A DNA stretch of 64,000 nucleotides from Dryas octopetala. Taxonomy: Eukaryota; Streptophyta; Magnoliopsida; Rosales; Rosaceae. The position numbers and the translations under genes were made by a program. Below are positions 62,501 to 64,000 of the stretch, in pieces. How positions within the stretch are numbered: the first letter of the stretch is position 1; every line of letters starts with the position of its first letter. Below the pieces are notes generated by a model. It was not told where the DNA came from, searched no databases, and saw nothing but the letters and a program-made list of their open reading frames with translations. The stretch is taken from contig OY992832.1 of NCBI GenBank assembly GCA_963921425.1, positions 16,466,835-16,530,834 of the forward strand, in the 5' to 3' direction.

Positions 62501-63651
62501 TAACCATAACAATGTTAAATATAATGTTCCTGGGTCTCATGGCCAGAACATCAATGACCACTAATACTCGATAAACAAAATACTATAGGGTGGGATGCTC
62601 AAAATATTTAATTCTCTGTTGTTCTTTGTTTTTTAATCCTGCGTTTGTAATCTAGATTGCGTAGGAGACTAAATTGCATCATTTTCTTGTTCTAATCTTG
62701 TAAACTGGTCTTTCTTTATCCTTTGATAGTGTCCGGATGCCTTTTGCCAAGCTTGCCTTCCGATGCAACATTTGACAGTACTTCAGGGGTCAGCTTCCTT
62801 TGCGATCTGAATGATAACATTCCAGCTCCCTGGCCCACCTCTTCTCAAGGGGCAGCTTCATCATGCAGTAAAAGTATGTGTAAGCTGTTAACGTGTGTTT
62901 ATTCATTTATATGGGGTACCCTGCATTTGAATCCCATTTTATGTTAAAATTTGTAGTGCTTTGTTATATATAAAGGTAGTATTTTCTTTCTTTAATGATT
63001 TCTGCCCGACTTGTCGGAATTTCAGATGTCAAGATCCCTGCACTTCCTGCAGCAGCATCTGCTGAAAGTGGTGAGTACACCTATTCATTTATCTTCATGG
63101 TGTCATTTATTGCTTCAATGCTAATTTGGTTTATTTGATCTGTCCCCAAGTGAAGTCTGTAAGACATTTTCAGTCCCTGTCATCTTACTTTACATGAATG
63201 GTAGTTGGTGTAATCAGCAACGTTTAAGTCAAGCTGCAATTAAGAAGAAATATATAAAAAGACAAGAAAAGATTATACACAAAAATATTGCGAGTAAGCC
63301 AATTTGGTGACTCCAAATTTATGAAGTATCTATGCTTCTACTTCATGCAGATCGAGAACATGAATTAGTTGAATGGCATACATTGATTTGTGAAGTCCCC
63401 CATCCAAACCACTATGTTTATCCTTATAAAACCTCTAAGAACTAGTTGCAGAACAGTTGGAGCAGTCTCCATATGCATAAAAACCGTAGTTGGAACACCA
63501 CAATGCTAAAGCTGTCTATTGTGATTTTGTTGTTAGGGTTGTTTCTGAATTTAACCTTAAGCATCTGCACTCATTCCCAGGCCTTTACAATGTTGATGTG
63601 ATGCTCTCTCTACTCCTTGCTTCTGCAATGGCCCTGATGATGCTCTTGTAA
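59586..63651 (+). CDS. GPI-anchored protein, At1g61900 family (SPARK domain)
   Basis: Seven exons: 59586-59694, 60396-60575, 60685-61284, 61578-61823, 62730-62873, 63026-63070 and 63581-63651; 1395 nt, 464 residues; all later exons join in the same phase. An N-terminal hydrophobic segment (TFYLQFFILSLC) would serve as a signal peptide or anchor after a charged stretch. A Pro-rich linker (PTAAPRPFLPLLAPSPLAPF) leads to the SPARK-type cysteine-rich ectodomain: CMLNFSVAESLMSVTSIDCW, NVICCPQLEATL, CEKIDPVKECCAQTCQ, GCGDGISNQTACCTAMESYV. It ends AAASAESGLYNVDVMLSLLLASAMALMMLL, a GPI-attachment signal with a small-residue site and hydrophobic tail. It should sit on the outer plasma membrane; the function is unknown. 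Frame intact; the start is the ATG that opens the first exon. Confidence 0.92.
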
Positions 63652-64000
63652 ATAAGTTTTCTCTTGAGCCAAACTTGTCAGTCCCTGAAGGAGGATTCGA
63701 AAATGGTTCATCCTTGTGCAAGTCACCCCCCCCCCCCCCCCAAGCCAGTCGATAGAAGACAGTCGTAAACTGGGGAGAAGCTAAATATGAGGTGATTTCA
63801 TGTTTGTGCTTCCAATCATATTGATTCATGATTCTTGGTTCTTGCTTGCTTCTGTAATAAAATTTTTGTAAAGAAATTTAGGAAATTGAGGGAGGTAAAA
63901 GGGGTTATATATATTGCATCTGACATAATCAAGATTGCATGTAAATTTAGATTGCAGCCAAAATATAATTTTAGTATTTTTTTTTTCCTAATTAGTGTTG
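63652..64000. other. 3' UTR and flank of GPI-anchored gene
   Basis: Contains a run of about 15 C at 63727-63741. No further gene before the window ends. Confidence 0.6.

Noticed and set aside
63727-63741. C-run near the window end, considered as a regulatory element
   Set aside because: A simple homopolymer, whose exact length may be a sequencing artefact.

Overview
This window is nuclear DNA of a flowering plant, a eudicot. It has AT-rich intergenic DNA, multi-exon genes with GT-AG introns, dense short foldback transposons, and proteins with clear plant families (class III peroxidase, CDPK, S40, PADRE, PL4 rhamnogalacturonan lyase). Protein and repeat style suggest a rosid, perhaps Rosaceae; that is an impression from memory, not a computed assignment.

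Layout. At 1-1633 (+) lie the last four visible exons of a tRNA wybutosine-synthesis gene. At 6153-7660 (+) is a complete four-exon PRX42/PRXR1-type peroxidase; a perfect 36-bp inverted copy of its last exon sits about 0.3 kb upstream of its start codon. At 10151-13959 (-) is a six-exon gene whose middle folds in sequence like a tyrosine recombinase with a partly eroded active site. At 17176-20819 (-) is an eight-exon calcium-dependent protein kinase. At 27574-28203 (-) is an intronless S40/DUF584 gene. From 28.2 to 42 kb I find no intact gene: the stretch holds foldback elements and a rhamnogalacturonan lyase pseudogene (37454-40825, -) hit by a Ty1/copia fossil and a 300-bp MITE. At 42085-43334 (+) is an F-box gene, followed by a short 5' fragment (about 44.0 kb) and a longer pseudogene copy (46.5-47.56 kb) that was split by a hAT-type element. 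At 48827-51617 (-) is a coiled-coil gene of the At5g41620 type, at 56765-57226 (+) a small PADRE/DUF4228-like gene, and at 59586-63651 (+) a seven-exon GPI-anchored protein of the At1g61900 type.

Mobile DNA. Several non-autonomous elements can be delimited by target-site duplications: hAT-type at 8303-9129, 9406-9595, 25165-25879, 30572-30753 and 46704-47209; Mutator-like at 43697-43887 and 52891-53090; a 654-bp LINE-derived or other retroposed insertion at 44801-45454 with a perfect 13-bp duplication. Other foldbacks are less well bounded.

The genes are independent single-copy-style plant loci and do not form an operon or pathway. The most interesting features are the recombinase-derived host gene and the antisense 36-bp copy of the peroxidase exon in its own upstream region. 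Exon coordinates were worked out by hand from splice sites and reading-frame continuity.
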